Below, piece by piece: positions 61,706 to 64,000 of a DNA stretch of 64,000 nucleotides. Source of the DNA: Sphingobacteriia bacterium (lineage in GTDB: Bacteria; Bacteroidota; Bacteroidia; Bacteroidales; UBA7960); contig JAABRR010000016.1 of the NCBI GenBank assembly GCA_011390785.1, forward strand, positions 54,099 to 118,098, in the 5' to 3' direction. The stretch's first letter is position 1. Each line of letters starts with the position of its first letter. The position numbers and the translations under genes were made by a program. A model generated the notes under the pieces. It did not search any database and had not been told where the DNA came from. It saw only the letters and a program-made list of their open reading frames with translations.

Positions 61706-62302
61706 TCAGAATTTGTAATTCTTAAAATAAAACATTTTGTCATCTTCTGTAATTTGCCTTAATACCTTACAGGGATTTCCAGCTGCGACAACGTTTTCCG
61801 GAATATCTTTGGTCACAACACTACCCGACCCAATAACGGAATTGGCTCCAACTGAAACTCCAGGGTTAATAACAACATTACCTCCAATCCAAACATTATC
61901 TCCAATTTTTATTGGGAAGGCGTATTCATATTCCTTGTTTCTCATTTCATAATGTAATGGATGACCTGCAGTATAAATTCCTACATTGGGCCCTATCAGT
62001 ACATTATCTCCAATTATTACTTTTGCACAATCGATGATTATTAAATTGTAATTGGAATAGAAATTCTCTCCAATTTCAATGTTGTAGCCATAATCACATC
62101 TGAATGGAGGTTCAATAAAGAATTTTTCTTTTGTTTTACCCAGGAGTTTCTTTATTAATTCATTGCGTTCTTCAATTTGACCGGGGCGCAAAGAATTTAA
62201 CTCAAAGATCTGCTCTTTTGCGTGCTGACGTTCAGCTAACAATTCCTCACCGAAAGCTTTGTAGGGTTTCCCCGAAAGCATTTTACTTTTTTCACTTGTC
62301 AT
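61706..62302 (-). CDS. Hexapeptide-repeat sugar O-acetyltransferase (Maa/LacA type)
   Basis: 198 residues from the ATG at 62302. The N-terminal cap MLSGKPYKAFGEELLAERQHA is the Mac domain; the left-handed beta-helix follows with repeats such as IGENFYSNYNLIIID, IGPNVGIYTAGHPLH (catalytic His), IGDNVWIGGNVVINPGVSVG and VIGSGSVVTKDIP. It acetylates a sugar such as maltose or galactoside using acetyl-CoA. The frame is open to an ATG at 62341, but the cap domain starts after 62302, and the extra part overlaps a small ORF in another frame. Confidence 0.92.
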   Translation of the reverse strand: MTSEKSKMLSGKPYKAFGEELLAERQHAKEQIFELNSLRPGQIEERNELIKKLLGKTKEKFFIEPPFRCDYGYNIEIGENFYSNYNLIIIDCAKVIIGDNVLIGPNVGIYTAGHPLHYEMRNKEYEYAFPIKIGDNVWIGGNVVINPGVSVGANSVIGSGSVVTKDIPENVVAAGNPCKVLRQITEDDKMFYFKNYKF

Positions 62303-62438
62303 GTACTGGTGTGTATTTAGAAATATCTTTTGTTTTACCATTTGCTATACTTCCGGCTTTTTTCCCGTCAATATAAATATGGTAGTTTCTCAGTAAGTTG
62401 ATAAACTCAACAGGCCTTTTAATTCTTAGTATTGCCAT
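62292..62438 (-). pseudogene. Truncated 48-residue ORF with an IYIDG...NGKTK motif
   Basis: Starts ATG at 62438 and reads MAILRIKRPVEFINLLRNYH then IYIDGKKAGSIANGKTK before ending TGA at 62292-62294. To my memory this resembles the first half of a small conserved domain with R..Y.IYIDG..iG.I.NG.TK, which normally goes on to a 'PGKHtv.AKIDW' part. Here the second half is absent and the frame ends over the start of the acetyltransferase gene. It is likely a remnant, or a short gene overlapping its neighbour; no RBS is obvious. Confidence 0.4.
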
Positions 62439-62917
62439 ATCTGTTATTTTATTAAGAATTCAGTCATTTTTCTGAAAGGATTTTTATGTATTCTGAAGAT
62501 AATGAAACAAAGTTAATATTCCTGCCTTTGTTACTTTCAAAAAAAAATCTCAGACTTTTAGGTAGCTTTTCAATGATTAATTTTTTACTAAATGCCTTTG
62601 GGCTGATTTTACTCCCTGTTTTTATTTCTCTTTTTTTTTTTAGATTTTAGTTTTGCATCTTCTTTATTTTCATTCTCCTTTCATCTCTCGTAAAATAATG
62701 CCAGGAATTAGTAAAGTGCAGGAATATAAGTATATACGAAATTTTCATGCAAATTTTACCCCCCTTTTATGATAAGTATTGCACACTTATTCTGACCATT
62801 CTTTCAACCCAATTTGGTGTTATTTCACCCACAAGACATTAAAAATCTCACCTAATTTTAACAAAGATTAAAACGCAATCGTTTTCGAAAATACAAAGTC
62901 ATAATTTATTTCTAATA
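62439..62917. other. AT-rich intergenic region, no gene seen
   Basis: About 480 bases with long A and T runs, including an 11-base T run near 62629-62640. No ORF over 40 codons, tRNA or strong hairpin was found. It separates the acetyltransferase region from the SusC locus and may carry control signals for the latter, but no TAnnTTTG match stands out. Confidence 0.4.
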
Positions 62918-63049
62918 ATGAAAAATTCAACGATCATAAAAATTAAGGAATACATAGTTTCTGTTTTTGCAGACAGGCTTAAGTTTATGACTCTTTTCTT
63001 TTATGTTCTCCTTATTATTATTCTGGTAGTAATGTTTAATATCTTTTAA
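62918..63049 (+). CDS. Possible 43-residue single-helix membrane peptide
   Basis: ATG at 62918 to TAA at 63049. It begins MKNSTIIKIKEYIVSVFADR, then a strongly hydrophobic stretch LKFMTLFFYVLLIIILVVMF, typical of one TM helix with a positive inside N-terminus. It lies 93 bases before the SusC-like gene on the same strand. Short ORFs of this type can be chance in AT-rich DNA; no RBS consensus is clear. I give it as a candidate only. Confidence 0.35.
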   Translation: MKNSTIIKIKEYIVSVFADRLKFMTLFFYVLLIIILVVMFNIF

Positions 63050-63142
63050 TGACACCTTTAACCCTGAATATTCAAAGTGATAAATCATACTATTATAAAA
63101 ACAGGCGCATTTAGAGCTATCATTTCAAAATCGATTCACCCC

Positions 63143-64000
63143 ATGAAAAGACATCGAATCATAAATTACATTTTTTACTCCCTGGCTTTTGTGCTGTTTG
63201 GCAGCCATTCGCTTTTTGCCCAGCAACAGGTAACAGGAACAGTTTCTGACACCAACGGAGAAACTTTACCCGGAGTAACTGTTTACATTAAAGACACAGC
63301 AAAGGGCACAGTTACCGATATTGACGGAAAATATTCTCTTTCGGTAGAAAGCGGGCAAACACTCGTTTTCAGTTTTATCGGTATGCAAAACCAGGAAATC
63401 GTTATCGCCGATCAGAGCATTATTAACGTTCAGCTCGAAGGTGCAGCCCACAATCTGGCCGAAGTGCAGGTGGTTGCCTATGGCACTCAATCCAGGATTA
63501 CAGTTACAGGGGCCATTTCTTCGGTGCAATCGGAGGAGCTGCTCCGCTCACCTACTGCCAGTGTGGCCAACAGCCTTGCAGGAAAGGTAACGGGCTTTTC
63601 ATCGGTACAATTCTCAGGGCAACCCGGTGCTGATGATCCCAACATCTATATCAGAGGGTTGGCCTCCTTATCGGAAGAACGCTCACGCCCTATGATGATT
63701 GTAGATGGTGTGGAACGTTCGTTTATGCAACTCGACCCCAATGAAATCGAAAGTATCTCTGTGTTGAAGGACGCGTCGGCTACCGCGGTTTATGGAGTCA
63801 GGGGTGCCAATGGGGTGGTAATTGTTACCACCAAACGTGGACAGAAGGGGGCAGCACAAATCAATGCAAGCTTTTCTTCTGGTATGCAGCAGCCTACCCG
63901 ACTACTTGAATTTGCTGACAGTTACACCTATGCTCAGATGTTTACAGAAGCGCAAAGAAACGATAATCCTGATTTAACTCCCGAGCAACAAAGGTTTTCG
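63143..64000 (+). CDS. SusC/RagA family TonB-dependent outer-membrane porin (partial, 5' end)
   Basis: 286 codons from the ATG at 63143 run open to the window edge. Signal peptide: IFYSLAFVLFGSHSLFAQ. Then a carboxypeptidase-regulatory-like domain, VTGTVSDTNGETLPGVTVYI through LSVESGQTLVFSFIGMQNQE (residues about 30-95), a TonB box region near LAEVQVVAYGTQ, and the plug domain with SVANSLAGKVTGFSSVQ, GQPGADDPNIYIRGLASL, PMMIVDGVER, IESISVLKDASATAVYG and GANGVVIVTTKRG. SusC-like porins import oligosaccharides with a SusD-like lipoprotein; the partner and glycan enzymes would lie beyond the window. Substrate cannot be told. Confidence 0.95.
   Translation, partial: MKRHRIINYIFYSLAFVLFGSHSLFAQQQVTGTVSDTNGETLPGVTVYIKDTAKGTVTDIDGKYSLSVESGQTLVFSFIGMQNQEIVIADQSIINVQLEGAAHNLAEVQVVAYGTQSRITVTGAISSVQSEELLRSPTASVANSLAGKVTGFSSVQFSGQPGADDPNIYIRGLASLSEERSRPMMIVDGVERSFMQLDPNEIESISVLKDASATAVYGVRGANGVVIVTTKRGQKGAAQINASFSSGMQQPTRLLEFADSYTYAQMFTEAQRNDNPDLTPEQQRFS

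Noticed and set aside
1..64000. CRISPR arrays, phage or insertion-sequence genes, rRNA, riboswitches
   Set aside because: No regular spaced repeats, transposase or integrase motifs, rRNA-like stretches or known riboswitch cores were recognised.

Overview
The window reads as chromosome of a Bacteroidota bacterium, most likely a free-living Marinilabiliales/Bacteroidales-type organism (inference). The sequence is AT-rich. Many genes are preceded by the Bacteroidota sigma-A minus-7 motif TAnnTTTG, once with a perfect TTTG-N19 minus-33 partner in front of the tRNA-Lys genes. Lineage markers include the type IX secretion protein PorQ, a PUR/DUF3276 protein, the nusB-DUF1573-yajC-ybbR-coaE cluster, DUF5683 beside parAB, alternative complex III, and a SusC/RagA porin at the right edge. 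No phage, insertion sequence, CRISPR array or rRNA was seen.

Layout. 1-12.5 kb: mixed housekeeping genes (DoxX, penicillin-binding protein 1C, SmpB, rhomboid protease, C-terminal processing protease, FolB, GlnRS, mannose-6-phosphate isomerase, an acidic unknown protein, an SDR oxidoreductase, a GNAT-like protein). A 209-bp nested inverted-repeat element sits at 10.9-11.1 kb. 12.6-20 kb: two identical tRNA-Lys(UUU) genes, a 5'-nucleotidase family protein convergent with xseB, cysS, a Tat-type aldo/keto reductase, then porQ-ispH. 20-31.5 kb: universal stress protein, a 1489-residue TamB-like protein divergent from tsaD, sucD, and the nusB-to-coaE cluster. 31.8-39.7 kb: PUR protein, parA-parB-DUF5683-dapB-lepB, a fold-III PLP decarboxylase and a secreted protein. 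39.8-42.3 kb: a compact three-gene operon joining an HlyD-like adaptor, a VTC/polyphosphate-polymerase-type tunnel protein and the membrane protein DUF4956.

42.5-57.3 kb is the respiratory core, all on the minus strand: a cytochrome c'-like lipoprotein, alternative complex III (ActA to ActF), SCO1, caa3-type cytochrome c oxidase subunits I, III, IV and II, heme O synthase and a MerTP-like HMA protein. Together these would carry electrons from menaquinol through alternative complex III, its c-type hemes and the cytochrome domain fused to CoxB, to oxygen. SCO1, heme O synthase and possibly the HMA protein would serve metal and heme assembly.

57.4-64 kb: pgk, a second inverted-repeat element, a methionine/glutamine-type aminotransferase overlapping an omega-amidase-like gene, a DUF998 membrane protein, a hexapeptide O-acetyltransferase overlapping a truncated small ORF, a possible 43-residue membrane peptide, and the first 286 codons of a SusC-like TonB-dependent porin. 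The items most worth a second look are the HlyD-VTC-DUF4956 operon with its repeat-containing leader, the two nested inverted-repeat elements, and the MerTP-like protein that lacks the usual cysteine pair.
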